From: Clostridiales bacterium
Lineage (GTDB): Bacteria > Bacillota > Clostridia > Christensenellales > CAG-138
Direction: 5' to 3'
NCBI GenBank assembly: GCA_004556165.1
Contig: SFIR01000007.1
Coordinates: forward strand, 14,765 to 78,764
Length of the DNA stretch: 64,000 nucleotides
Numbering within the stretch: position 1 is the stretch's first letter; every line of letters begins with the position of its first letter. Positions 54,323-63,308 of this stretch are shown here, piece by piece. Position numbers and translations under genes: made by a program. The notes beneath the pieces are model-generated. The model did no database searches and was not told the origin of the DNA. It saw only the letters and a program-made list of their open reading frames with translations.

Positions 54323-56161
54323 ATGAAAAAGCTTTTGATTATCGGATTTGCGCTTGTGATGATGAGCTGTGCGTTTATCGCCTGCAATCGGGAGCATGCG
54401 GCGGAACAACCGTATATCACCTCTGCGCCGTCGTCTCAGACGCCCGTTTGGAATGAGGGCGATTCGGTGCCGAGCCCGCGCCCGACGCCTGCGGGAACAG
54501 AGGAGCTTTCGCTTGACGGAAACATGAGCGGAATACTCTATTATAACCTTGATTTGTTCAGGGTCGATCGCGGCAGCATCGGATTTGATGACGAAAAGCA
54601 GGAGGTGCTGTTCGATCTCTTCCTTATGTCAACAAAGTACAGCGTAGAGAGCATAGATCGGGCAATGGGATACATGGAAGTGAATTTCGTCCATCCGTTC
54701 ATGCCGGATATGATATTTGACGCCTGCTATGATGTCCTTATAAGCGAAACGACTTCGGATACCGCGGTGCTGCTCGATCATATCTATGAAAGGCTCCTCA
54801 TCGGCATGGACAATGTCTCCGCAAATACGCAGTGCGAAGCATACCGATTTCCGCTGACCGAAAAGGAAGGCAAGCTGTGCGTGGCTGAAGAAAGCTATGT
54901 TATGGACAGGTTCTTTGAAGAAAATTTCTTTGCCCCGTACATCCGGTATTTCAATCCCGAAACGATTGAGGGATACCGTGCGGAATATCCGTATGAAATA
55001 GATTTGGTCGGAAACAAAGATACCTTGCTGGGCGGGGTCATGGAAGCGGATTCACTCGAGGTCACAGAAGATAATATCGAGATATTCTCTTCTTCCATCA
55101 ATACCGTTGAGGGAAACGGGAATTACGAATGTACCGAGGGCTTCAGCCTCGATATCAACGGCGACGGCGGCAAAGAGGTCGTTTGGATAAGCTCCGAATA
55201 CGGGCTCGTTATTTTCAGAAACGAAAAGGCCATTGCGGCAAGCCGACCCGACGAATGGATGAGAAATTGGGAGCGGAGCGCGTACGGGACTTCGGAATTC
55301 GGCACATATATGCCTGCGGAGCTGATTATCGTGGATTCGGATTCGGATGATGAAAGAATTGAAATCATTGTGCGGATTCGCGAGACAGGCAGCTCCGAAG
55401 CCGGAGGCGAATACTATGTTTTCAGCTATGACGGCAACAACAGCCTTGCATCGAAAAAGCTCCTCGATTACGGCGACGGAAAGCCGTATACGGGCCTTAT
55501 GTGTACGGGAAGCTGCCTTGCGGTGGAAACCTATGTCAATATAATGGGCTTTCGCTACATGCAGATAAATGCAGTCATAGATGAAGAGCTCGGCCTTACG
55601 GGGCTTGACGGCGGGGGAATTTTCAGCTCCCACACCATTGAAACGATAATATTCAACGGTTATGCCGACAGGCTCGCGAATAACGGACTGACTTCGGCAT
55701 ACAGCGAAAGCTCCGCAGTGCTTACAATGCCGCTCAGCTGCACGAAGCTGAGCCTCGATGAAAGCGACCCTGTGACTGTCACCCTTCCTGCCGGTACGGT
55801 ACTGACTCCGATCAGCGCATCGAATAAGCTCGCGCTCAGCGGAGGAGGTTTGGCGGATACCCGTCCCATTGTGTGGACGGAGGGCAGCTACCCGTCCGCG
55901 GAGGATTATGCTGCCCGATGCCGCAGCGGCATTATCACATTCAGGACTGAGAACGGGGATGTTTATTCGGTATCGGTAGAGATCGTGCCGAGCAGAAGCA
56001 TCGACCTTTCGGCGCTGAATATCGGAGCCGCGCTTGCTCCGGGCAGGTACTATTACCCCGAAAGCGTCTATATCGGGGGTATCGAGCAGAATACGCTCTT
56101 CGCTCCGCTGAACTATATCGGGTATTTCAGCTACTGGCAAAGAATGATGCAAATAGATTAA
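54323..56161 (+). CDS. Lipoprotein of unknown function
   Basis: A 612-residue exported protein. The signal peptide MKKLLIIGFALVMMSCAFIAC has a lipobox ending at C21 (C16 is less likely). A short proline/serine linker (PSPRPTPAGTEE) follows. The mature part shows LDINGDGGKEVVW and IIVDSDSDDERIEIIV, acidic loops like those in FG-GAP/VCBS or dockerin-type calcium sites. I do not recognise a named family for the whole. GGAGG precedes ATG 54323; the frame is open earlier. It is a single-gene unit; the hairpin at 56167 follows. Confidence 0.75.
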   Translation: MKKLLIIGFALVMMSCAFIACNREHAAEQPYITSAPSSQTPVWNEGDSVPSPRPTPAGTEELSLDGNMSGILYYNLDLFRVDRGSIGFDDEKQEVLFDLFLMSTKYSVESIDRAMGYMEVNFVHPFMPDMIFDACYDVLISETTSDTAVLLDHIYERLLIGMDNVSANTQCEAYRFPLTEKEGKLCVAEESYVMDRFFEENFFAPYIRYFNPETIEGYRAEYPYEIDLVGNKDTLLGGVMEADSLEVTEDNIEIFSSSINTVEGNGNYECTEGFSLDINGDGGKEVVWISSEYGLVIFRNEKAIAASRPDEWMRNWERSAYGTSEFGTYMPAELIIVDSDSDDERIEIIVRIRETGSSEAGGEYYVFSYDGNNSLASKKLLDYGDGKPYTGLMCTGSCLAVETYVNIMGFRYMQINAVIDEELGLTGLDGGGIFSSHTIETIIFNGYADRLANNGLTSAYSESSAVLTMPLSCTKLSLDESDPVTVTLPAGTVLTPISASNKLALSGGGLADTRPIVWTEGSYPSAEDYAARCRSGIITFRTENGDVYSVSVEIVPSRSIDLSALNIGAALAPGRYYYPESVYIGGIEQNTLFAPLNYIGYFSYWQRMMQID

Positions 56162-56166
56162 AAAAT

Positions 56167-56203
56167 TGCTGCCGTATACGACCTGACATCGTGTACGGCA
56201 GCA
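56167..56203 (-). terminator. Hairpin terminator, best on the minus strand
   Basis: TGCTGCCGTATACG (56167-56180) pairs with CGTGTACGGCAGCA (56190-56203). On the minus strand the stem is followed by ATTTTTTAA, a good terminator for the unit started at 56412. On the plus strand there is no T-run. Confidence 0.7.
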
Positions 56204-56204
56204 G

Positions 56205-56383
56205 TATAAAGGAGGATAAAGAGCCCGGTTGCGCTGCCGGTCGGAAGCCGGATGCACCGTGCTTGCAGATCGGGCAGACAAAATAGGGAGGAAGCTCCTC
56301 ACCTTCTCGGATATAGCCGCAGATATTGCAGGCAACGCCCTTTTTCTCGGGAATTGCCGCAGGCTGCCGAACGCTCCATTTAC
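56205..56383 (-). pseudogene. Rubredoxin-like domain remnant without a start codon
   Basis: Minus-strand frame reading RQPAAIPEKKGVACNICGY, then IREGEELPPYFVCPICKHG and ASGFRPAAQPGS. The two CxxC pairs (C codons near 56330, 56321, 56276, 56267) and ELPPYFVCPICKHG match the C-terminal rubredoxin-type iron ribbon of rubrerythrins and related proteins. The frame has no ATG, GTG or TTG and no stop before the terminator. An ATG at 56379 is in a different frame and reaches a stop after 22 codons; removing one base of an A5 run (GAGAAAAAGGG) would join it to the iron ribbon. It has its own promoter and terminator. Confidence 0.6.
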
Positions 56384-56412
56384 ATTATAATGAGGAAAAT
56401 CCCTTCTTTCAA
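56384..56412 (-). promoter_or_regulatory. Promoter facing the rubredoxin-like remnant
   Basis: On the minus strand TTGAAA (56412-56407), 17-base spacer, TATAAT (56389-56384). Almost consensus. Confidence 0.75.
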
Positions 56413-56612
56413 ATACATTCTAACAGGTTTGTCGGAAAAATACAAACATTTTCGGGAAAAACGCTATCATTTCGGGACATAGGCGATTGTTTGCACCCAA
56501 AAACATTATATATGGCGCATGAACGGATTTTATCCCTGTTGGCTATGGAATATCACGGAAAATAGTGTATAATGTATCTGACAGAAAAGTTTCGGAGAAA
56601 GGGAAAGGCGGA

Positions 56613-58022
56613 ATGGAACAGGTACAGTTCACCTTCAATAAGGGGCTTCGCGGGTTTGCCGCGCTCGTCAAAAACGAGGGCGCAACGCTGTATGCCGTAG
56701 GCGGAACGGTCAGAAACGCTCTGATTGGGCTTCCGAGCACGGATACGGATATCTGTTCGAGCCTGCGGCCCGATAAGATAATCGAGATCTGCCGCAGAAA
56801 CGGGCTCAGGGTCATACCCAAGGGCCTAAGCTTCGGCACGGTTGAGATACGCTGGGGCAGCGAAAGATTTGAACATACCACCTTCCGCTCCGATCACTAT
56901 TCCTCGGGAGGGGTGCACAGACCGACATCCATCGAATTTTCGGATACGGTCGAGGAGGATGCCGTCCGCAGGGATTTCAGCATCAATGCCATCTATGTCG
57001 ATATACTGTCCGGTGAGATACTCGACCCGACAGGGGGCATTCCCGATCTTGAAAAGAGGATAATACGCACGACCTCCGCCGATCCGTACAGGGTGCTTGC
57101 CGATGACGGATTGAGAATACTGCGCCTTGTGAGGTTTGCTTCCGAGCTCGGCTTTGATATCGACGGGGAGACCTTTGCCGCTGCAAAGGCGCTTTGCTCG
57201 AACCTTCGCGGCGTTTCATCTGAGAGGATAAGCGAGGAGCTGAACAAAATACTGCTTTCCGATATAAAGTACGGCGAACGCTCCGCCGATACGGTATTCC
57301 GTGGGCTTGAGCTGCTGGATAAAGTCGGCGCGATTGACGTTATCCTTCCGGAGCTTGCAAGAGGACGGGATATAAAGCAAAAACCCTCCCACCACCGCTA
57401 CGATGTGCTGTATCACAGCCTGCATACCGCATCCGAATGCTGCCCGAAGCTCATCATGCGCCTTTCAGGGCTGCTGCACGATGTCGGCAAGCCCGTTGTG
57501 CATGAAAAGACAGGCACCATGCATGACCATAATATCGTCGGCGAGGCCATTTCACGGGAAATACTGCAAAGACTGCATTACGATAAACGCACGGTCGATG
57601 AGGTGGCTTTCATAGTCCGAAACCATATGTACGATCTCAATAATACCGCCAAGGACAGCACCCTGCGCTCGCGGTTCGTCATCTGGGGCAAGGAACGCAC
57701 GCTCGAGATGGCGGAGATCCGTGAAGCGGACGTCCACGGTTCGGGCATAATCCGCGACAGGGTCAAGGCTGCCGATAGATGGAGGAAGCTCCTCATAGAT
57801 ATGGAGAATGAGGGCGTGCCGTTCAGCGAAAAGGAGCTTCGGTGTACGGGCAGCAATATCTGCCAGTGGCTGAATATCTCCGCATCACCCGTGGTCGGGC
57901 AGATCAAGCGAGGCATGCTCAAGCACTGCGCAAGATTCCCGAATGACAATACCCCCGAGCGCCTTAAACTGCTCGCAAAGGACATGCTGATGAAATCACA
58001 GCTCACGGCAAGGGAAGAATAA
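56613..58022 (+). CDS. cca: tRNA nucleotidyltransferase (CCA-adding type) with HD domain
   Basis: A 469-residue class II nucleotidyltransferase. The head has TLYAVGGTVRNALIGLPSTD and TDIC, the GG and DxD catalytic motifs; RRDFSINAIYVDI and DPYRVLADDGLRILRLVRF follow in the neck region. An HD phosphohydrolase domain starts near residue 270 (HHRYDVLYHSLH and GLLHDVGKPVVHEK). It is annotated here as CCA-adding; a poly(A) polymerase or A-adding enzyme cannot be excluded. Start ATG 56613 has GGCGG upstream; an in-frame GTG at 56565 overlaps a -10-like TATAAT (56568-56573) and is rejected. All eight tRNAs in this window encode CCA, so repair is the likely use. Confidence 0.88.
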   Translation: MEQVQFTFNKGLRGFAALVKNEGATLYAVGGTVRNALIGLPSTDTDICSSLRPDKIIEICRRNGLRVIPKGLSFGTVEIRWGSERFEHTTFRSDHYSSGGVHRPTSIEFSDTVEEDAVRRDFSINAIYVDILSGEILDPTGGIPDLEKRIIRTTSADPYRVLADDGLRILRLVRFASELGFDIDGETFAAAKALCSNLRGVSSERISEELNKILLSDIKYGERSADTVFRGLELLDKVGAIDVILPELARGRDIKQKPSHHRYDVLYHSLHTASECCPKLIMRLSGLLHDVGKPVVHEKTGTMHDHNIVGEAISREILQRLHYDKRTVDEVAFIVRNHMYDLNNTAKDSTLRSRFVIWGKERTLEMAEIREADVHGSGIIRDRVKAADRWRKLLIDMENEGVPFSEKELRCTGSNICQWLNISASPVVGQIKRGMLKHCARFPNDNTPERLKLLAKDMLMKSQLTAREE

Positions 58023-58023
58023 G

Positions 58024-58851
58024 ATGCCGGATATTATAGAAATTACCGATCTGAATGACGATAGAATCGGACTGTTCACCCGACTTACCGAAGCACAGCT
58101 CAGAAACAGATTAGAACCCGAAAAGGGTATTTTTATCGCGGAAAGCGCAAAGGTCGTCCGCCTTGCGCTCGAAATGGGCTGTGAACCGGTTGCGTACCTG
58201 ATGGAACGCCGCCAGCTTACCAACCAGGGCAGGGAGTTTATCGAAAACGCAGGCAGCGTGCCCATATTTACCGCCGATGATGAGGTGCTTGAAGGGCTCA
58301 CAGGATATAGGCTCTACCGCGGAGTGCTTGCCGCAATGCGAAGGCCTAAGCTGCCGAGCGTCGATGAGGTGCTGAAGGATGCCCACCGCGTTGCGGTGCT
58401 TGAAGGCATAGTCGATTCAACCAATATCGGCGCGATATTCAGAAGCGCGGCTGCGCTCAATGTCGATGCGGTGCTCGTTACCGCCAACTGCGGGGATCCG
58501 CTGTATCGGCGAGCCGTCCGCGTCAGTATGGGTACGGTATTTCAGGTGCCGTGGACGAGAATAGGAGAAACCAATGAGGATTGGCCGGAGAGAGGGCTTG
58601 AGAGGCTGAGAAGCCTCGGCTTTAAGTCGGCAGCTATGGCGCTCAGCGATGATTCGGTCAGCATTGATGATGAAAGGCTGAATAAAGAGGAAAAGCTCTG
58701 CATCGTTTTCGGTACCGAGGGCGACGGCCTTGCGAAGGAAACCATCGCCCGCTGCGATTATACCGTGCGCATACCCATGGCGCATGGCGTGGATTCGCTC
58801 AATGTTGCATCGGCTGCCGCAGTTGCATTCTGGCAGCTCAGGATGAGGTAA
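58024..58851 (+). CDS. TrmH/SpoU family RNA 2'-O-methyltransferase
   Basis: A 275-residue protein. The N-terminal substrate-binding domain ends near residue 110, and the knotted SPOUT domain has motif 1 STNIGAIFRSAAALNVD, motif 2 CIVFGTEGDGLAKE and motif 3 VRIPMAHGVDSLNVASAAAV. It would methylate rRNA or tRNA ribose. It starts one base after the preceding stop, so it is coupled to the tRNA nucleotidyltransferase, which suggests a shared role in RNA maturation. Confidence 0.9.
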   Translation: MPDIIEITDLNDDRIGLFTRLTEAQLRNRLEPEKGIFIAESAKVVRLALEMGCEPVAYLMERRQLTNQGREFIENAGSVPIFTADDEVLEGLTGYRLYRGVLAAMRRPKLPSVDEVLKDAHRVAVLEGIVDSTNIGAIFRSAAALNVDAVLVTANCGDPLYRRAVRVSMGTVFQVPWTRIGETNEDWPERGLERLRSLGFKSAAMALSDDSVSIDDERLNKEEKLCIVFGTEGDGLAKETIARCDYTVRIPMAHGVDSLNVASAAAVAFWQLRMR

Positions 58852-58861
58852 AGGAGTAAAT

Positions 58862-59719
58862 ATGCGTTACGGAATTATTGACATCGGCTCAAACTCCATA
58901 AGATTTATGGAGGAAGGAAAGGTTAAGAAGCTTGTAATTACCACAAGGCTCGGAGAAGGACTTGCGGAGACGGGTAGGCTCGCGGAGAGCAGTATGGCAA
59001 GGAGCGTTTCCGTTATCAAAGCGCTTGTGTCCGATTCCGTGCATAGGGGGCTCATTCCTTATGCCTACGCAACCAGCGCAGTGCGCGATGCGGAGAATCA
59101 AAAGGAATTTCTTGAAAGGGTCAGGGAGAGCTGCGGCATAGATATTGATGTGCTGAGCGGCGAGAGGGAAGCCGAATACGCTTTTCGAGCTGCCGCGAAG
59201 GAGGACGGAGGCCTTATAGATATAGGCGGCGCTTCGTTCCAGCTCGTGACCGAAGGATTTACAAGAAGCATCAAGCTCGGCTGCGTTCGCGGAAGGGATA
59301 TAGCGCAGGCCGCCGCAAATGCAGCCTCCTGCGATGAAAATTGGGATGCCCAGCGAAGGGTCATAACGGAAATAGTCAGCACGAGTATTGCGCTTCCGAA
59401 GATATTGATACGCTCGTGGACGGGCGTCGGCGGTACGGTAACGACCTTGGCGGCATTCAAAGCAGGGCTCGGGGAATACGATATAAAGACCGTTGACAGC
59501 GTTATTCTCACAAGAAGCGATGTCGAAGAGCTGATAGAAAAGCTGCACGGGCTCGGCGAAGCAAGGAAGCTTGAACCGATTCTGAATAAGAGGCATGATG
59601 TGATAATGTACGGCGCTGCTATCCTCGCGGCGGTCATGGATACGGCAGGAATAGAAAGAATTGCCGTCAGCAGCCGAGACGGCATGGAAGGCTATCTCGA
59701 TTACTTGAAAAACGGATAA
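58862..59719 (+). CDS. Ppx/GppA family phosphatase
   Basis: A 285-residue ASKHA-fold protein. YGIIDIGSNSIRFME is the phosphate-binding motif, YATSAVRDAENQ and GLIDIGGASFQLVTE the second phosphate loop, and WTGVGGTVTTLAAF the third. The family hydrolyses polyphosphate or (p)ppGpp; this short version has only the catalytic domain. It starts 10 bases after the methyltransferase gene, with AAAGGAG upstream. Confidence 0.9.
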   Translation: MRYGIIDIGSNSIRFMEEGKVKKLVITTRLGEGLAETGRLAESSMARSVSVIKALVSDSVHRGLIPYAYATSAVRDAENQKEFLERVRESCGIDIDVLSGEREAEYAFRAAAKEDGGLIDIGGASFQLVTEGFTRSIKLGCVRGRDIAQAAANAASCDENWDAQRRVITEIVSTSIALPKILIRSWTGVGGTVTTLAAFKAGLGEYDIKTVDSVILTRSDVEELIEKLHGLGEARKLEPILNKRHDVIMYGAAILAAVMDTAGIERIAVSSRDGMEGYLDYLKNG

Positions 59720-59733
59720 CGGAGGTACCAAAA

Positions 59734-60084
59734 ATGATCGAAATCATGTGGATCCCCTTTGCGGTTTTTGCTGTTCTGTTCTGCCTTGTGATTTACAAGA
59801 TTATTTCGACATGGCATAAGGATAATAAATCCCCGAGGCTTACCGTGCCTGCGGTCGTGAAAAGCAAAAGGCAGGAGAACAGGCATCATACCGTCGGTAC
59901 GGGCGCAAATCAAACGCAGCATTTTAGCACATCCTATTTTGTGACATTTGAATTTGAAAGCTCGGACACATTGGAGTTTATAGTCAGATATGATGAGTAT
60001 GAAAGCCTCTGTGAGGGCGACTGCGGTTATTTGAGCTTTCAGGGTACGCGGTTTTTGGGCTTTGAAAAAAAGACGGAATTCTGA
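59734..60084 (+). CDS. DUF2500 membrane-anchored protein
   Basis: A 116-residue protein. One membrane helix at about residues 5-26 (IPFAVFAVLFCLVIYKII) is followed by a beta-rich domain, with TVPAVVKSKRQENRHH, TSYFVTFEFESSDTLEF and GDCGYLSFQGTRFLGF, matching DUF2500. Function unknown. GGAGG precedes the ATG, 14 bases after the phosphatase gene. Confidence 0.82.
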   Translation: MIEIMWIPFAVFAVLFCLVIYKIISTWHKDNKSPRLTVPAVVKSKRQENRHHTVGTGANQTQHFSTSYFVTFEFESSDTLEFIVRYDEYESLCEGDCGYLSFQGTRFLGFEKKTEF

Positions 60085-60193
60085 CAGGGAAGCATAAGGC
60101 GCATAAAAACAGCATATTTTTTAACGGATGAGCGTGAAGTATTTTCGGATATTTTCACGCTTTATTTGTGAATATCTGTGGGGAGAAACCGAA

Positions 60194-61210
60194 ATGAAAC
60201 TGTTTATTGCTTCAAAGCAGCCGGCAAATGTGCTCGTATGCGGTGAAAAAACCTTCACGGCCGGTACGGACAAAACCGTATTCATGATTACGGATGCAAA
60301 GCAGACCGTGAGCATATTCCCGTGCGGAGGATACCTTCCGATAACTGCGGAAATAAAGCTCGGTGAAAAGACGGCGGAGGATAATGCTGCGAACGGAGGG
60401 AGGATAAGAATCTTCAATTGGGGCGAGTATGGTTTGGAGCTGGAACCGGAATTTGCAGCCATTCCCGTAAATAATTCTCCAAAACAGCTTGCGGCGCTGG
60501 ATTATCCGTGCAGCGACGGTAAAAAAAGAACGGTGGAAATCTATTCGGACTGCGGGCTCCGCATGCTTGAAAGGTTTCCGTCGTGCGAGGAGAGAGGGTA
60601 TCTTATAGATAACGGGGAAAGGGCTATCGACAGGGCGGAGATGCGCACATTCGATATCGGGAGAGAGCTCGTGCTGATCGCGCGGCTGTTTTCGACAGGC
60701 GGCGAAAGGATACTCGCATTTAATAACGAGCTATCGGAAATATTAGATGTTTCGGGGAATGAGTGCGAGCTGTCCGATGGCTATATCGTTTCTGTAACGC
60801 GCCTCGGGACGGTCATGGGTCACGAAAAAAGGAGGAGATTCGATTTCAGACAATCGGGAATCGTTCCACTTCCTGAGGAGATAGGCTATTTTACCGCAGC
60901 AAGGCATGCTCCGGCAACAAAAAGGGAAACTGCCCTTGCGCTTACGGAGTGCATCGCGCTGGGGAGAACAGATGAAGCATACGGCCTGCTGGATTCGGAG
61001 CTGAAGGGGATGCTCGGAGCCGATGAGCTTGCGGATTTCTTCGGAAGCTTTTCCTTCTGCCGCGCCGCGCCCGAAGGCATGTGCGAAGGGGAGAATATCC
61101 TGATAGGACTGTACGACGGCAGCGCCTCACAGCTCCGCATCTTCGAATTTTCGGTCGAAAACGGCAGGATCTGCGATATAATTGATACTGCCGCCGATGA
61201 TGGGGAGTAA
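60194..61210 (+). CDS. Uncharacterised 338-residue protein
   Basis: I do not recognise this protein. It has no signal peptide or membrane helix, so it is probably cytosolic. The first 230 residues are rich in beta-strand-like segments (VLVCGEKTFTAGTDKTVF and later). The last 100 residues (RETALALTECIALGRTDEAY, LIGLYDGSASQLRIFEFS) could be a small helical bundle followed by an NTF2-like fold; that is a guess. Start ATG 60194 has GGGGAG upstream; the frame is open back to 60128. Followed by a separate promoter for the next gene. Confidence 0.7.
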   Translation: MKLFIASKQPANVLVCGEKTFTAGTDKTVFMITDAKQTVSIFPCGGYLPITAEIKLGEKTAEDNAANGGRIRIFNWGEYGLELEPEFAAIPVNNSPKQLAALDYPCSDGKKRTVEIYSDCGLRMLERFPSCEERGYLIDNGERAIDRAEMRTFDIGRELVLIARLFSTGGERILAFNNELSEILDVSGNECELSDGYIVSVTRLGTVMGHEKRRRFDFRQSGIVPLPEEIGYFTAARHAPATKRETALALTECIALGRTDEAYGLLDSELKGMLGADELADFFGSFSFCRAAPEGMCEGENILIGLYDGSASQLRIFEFSVENGRICDIIDTAADDGE

Positions 61211-61216
61211 AACGGT

Positions 61217-61245
61217 TTGATTTTCCCGGCATGCCATGCTATAAT
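61217..61245 (+). promoter_or_regulatory. Promoter of the PHP-domain gene
   Basis: TTGATT at 61217-61222, 17-base spacer, TATAAT at 61240-61245. Confidence 0.7.
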
Positions 61246-61277
61246 TAACTCGAAAATCCGAGTATCGGGAGGCAGAC

Positions 61278-62093
61278 ATGTTCGATCTTCACTCACATTC
61301 AGTATATTCGGACGGCACGGAAACGCCGTCCAAGGTGGTCGATATCGCAAAGGAAAGCGGGCTTAGCTTATTTGCGCTTACGGATCATGACAGCATCGCA
61401 GGCGTAAAGGAAGCGATCGTGCGCGCAAAAGAGGTTTCCTTGAATCTTCTCACGGGCTGCGAGATGGAAGTGAGCTTCTATGCGGTGCTTCATCTGCTAT
61501 GCCTCGGAATGGACATCGACGACCCCGGGTTCAAGGGAGTGATCGAGCGTCAAAGGGAATACAGGCTTGAAAGGAACGATAAGCTGACGAAGCTCCTCTA
61601 CAGCCTCGGTTATGACGTTGCTCCTGCGCTCAATACGGACTGCGACTGCGTAACGAGGGCTCATTTTGCCGCCGCGCTCGTCAGGCTCGGCTATGCCTCA
61701 AGCATGAACGATGCCTATCGCCGCATCCTCGGTCAGGGCTGCCCGGGCTACGTCAAGCAGGAACGCTTAAGCCCCAAGGAGGTCATAGACTGCACGAAGA
61801 ATGCCGGAGGCATCGTGGTGCTCGCTCATCCCATGCAGATGAAATGCGAGCCTGCGCCTATGGTCGATGAACTCGTCTCGCTCGGCATCTGGGGCATAGA
61901 AGCGCATTATTATAATGCAACGCCCGGAGAAACAAAGCTTTTTACCTCCCTCGGCAAGGCGCACGGCCTTAACATCACCTGCGGCAGCGATTTCCACGGC
62001 AGCACTCGTCCCGAGGCCGTTATCGGCGGCTGTTATGACGGCTGCGATGAGCTGAAACACACGGAGGAAAAATTGTATAGAATGTTCTTTTGA
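61278..62093 (+). CDS. PHP-domain phosphoesterase (TrpH/YciV-like)
   Basis: A 271-residue metal-dependent phosphoesterase. Metal ligands are in DLHSHSVYSDGTETP, FALTDHDSIAG, TGCEMEVSF, VLAHPMQM and CGSDFHGSTRPE, a complete set for the PHP family. Members of the TrpH/YciV group act on 3',5'-nucleoside bisphosphates or the 5' end of RNA. GGGAGG precedes the ATG. A strong terminator follows directly after the stop. Confidence 0.9.
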   Translation: MFDLHSHSVYSDGTETPSKVVDIAKESGLSLFALTDHDSIAGVKEAIVRAKEVSLNLLTGCEMEVSFYAVLHLLCLGMDIDDPGFKGVIERQREYRLERNDKLTKLLYSLGYDVAPALNTDCDCVTRAHFAAALVRLGYASSMNDAYRRILGQGCPGYVKQERLSPKEVIDCTKNAGGIVVLAHPMQMKCEPAPMVDELVSLGIWGIEAHYYNATPGETKLFTSLGKAHGLNITCGSDFHGSTRPEAVIGGCYDGCDELKHTEEKLYRMFF

Positions 62094-62134
62094 AAAAAGC
62101 TGCGCGGCCGGAAAAACAAGCCGCGCAGCTTTTT
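62094..62134 (+). terminator. Rho-independent terminator after the PHP-domain gene
   Basis: AAAAAGCTGCGCGGC (62094-62108) pairs with GCCGCGCAGCTTTTT (62120-62134), an unbroken 15-bp stem. The A-rich 5' arm gives a T-run on the minus strand too, so it can also end the transcript of the lipoprotein pseudogene. Confidence 0.9.
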
Positions 62135-62238
62135 GCATTCCCAAAACCACCCGATAGTCGAGCTGTTCCAAAGGGATCTTTGCCGTTTAACCCAGCGGAG
62201 GCACCGATGAAGGCGGCTCCGCATTCCATTCCCTTGCA

Positions 62239-63206
62239 CTAATAGCTGAATCTTGCTTTTACATACACTGTCGTTTTTCCCATGAGGTCAACAAGGTTGG
62301 GATATTCACTGTATACACTCTGGATGATCAACTTATTATCCGTGGAGATAAGGTTGCCGAATATGTCATACCATCCCAAAAACTCATACCCCTCATTCGG
62401 AGTTGCGATAAGTGCAGAGTGATTGAATGCGTTCGAGCGTTCGGGATCTCTAAACCAATCAATACCGATATACCCTTGACCACGGGCATCGGCGTAGACT
62501 GTCGCATCATAGGGAAAATACTGTTCTTCATCGGTGGAGCCCGGAGGATCCAGGTGTATAATGCTTTCGGTACACATCATGATCCAGCTAATAGATTTGA
62601 GCTTAGGACAGTCTCCGACCGTGAAGTATCTATTGGGCGTATTGCGGGAGATGATTCGTTCAAGCTCGGGACAGCCCCAAATACTAAGCTCCGCTGAATT
62701 GGAGCCGCTGACATCAAGCTCGGATATTCCGAGAAAATGCGTGAGTACAAGGAAAAGCTCGGAGCATCCGCTCAAATCAAGCTCGCCGACAAGCGTCCCA
62801 TGGGTGGAGAACATAAAGTCAAAGTGAACCCAACACAATTTGCCATCCTCATCCCATGAAAAGTTACTGCTGTCGAAGCGTATATCGTCGCTGGGGTAGG
62901 GGTTATATTCTTTATATTCCGACCATGTTCCGGGATCATCCGGATCATAGACGAGCCCATTCTCCGCGCTGAGCTTTTCGCCGTTCTTGTGGGTGCAAAG
63001 GGATTCGCGGGCTCCTGCACGGAGGGGTCTTCCGTGGGTTCCTCGGTGGGCTGTTCCGTGGGTTCCTCGGTGGGCTGTTCCGTGGGTTCCTCGGTCGGCT
63101 GCTCCGTCGCCGGCTCCGGGGTTCCCTCATTCTGCGTTGGTGTGCATGCCGCGAAAATCATACATAAAGTTAGTAAAACGCACAGAATGCTTAGGATTTT
63201 TTTCAT
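62239..63206 (-). pseudogene. Frameshifted lipoprotein with threonine/proline repeats and an InlB-repeat-like end
   Basis: The start ATG (63206) has GGAGG upstream and encodes a signal peptide with lipobox FAAC (C21), then PTEEPTEQ repeats up to QEPANPF. From about 63005 the original frame gives no sensible protein, while the neighbouring frame reads ESLCTHKNGEKLSAENG and on through TWSEYKEYN, FDSSNFSWDEDGK and CWVHFDFMF to the end. A single-base loss near 63000-63012 explains both. The second part has short leucine-rich-like units (GELDLSGCSELF, ISELDVSGS) and ends in NEGYEFLGWYDIFGNLI, like the Listeria-Bacteroides InlB repeat. Whole length would be about 320 residues. It may be a real inactivation or a sequencing error. 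Confidence 0.75.
63037..63108 (-). repeat. In-frame 24-base tandem repeats in the lipoprotein linker
   Basis: Three units at 63037, 63061 and 63085; the first two are identical, the third differs at two positions. Each encodes eight residues of the PTEEPTEQ type. Same design as the deacetylase linker at 37061, with different sequence. Confidence 0.88.
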
Positions 63207-63276
63207 GTAAATTACCTCCAATATTTGTTTGCACTTCGTTTAGGTATTGGAACAAAGTGTCTTTGTCCCTACTGAT

Positions 63277-63305
63277 AGTATACATATACATTTAGAAATT
63301 GTCAA
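63277..63305 (-). promoter_or_regulatory. Promoter of the lipoprotein pseudogene
   Basis: On the minus strand TTGACA (63305-63300), 17-base spacer, TATACT (63282-63277). A small hairpin with GGGACAAAG and CTTTGTTCC arms lies in the leader at about 63248-63268. Confidence 0.8.
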
Positions 63306-63308
63306 CAA

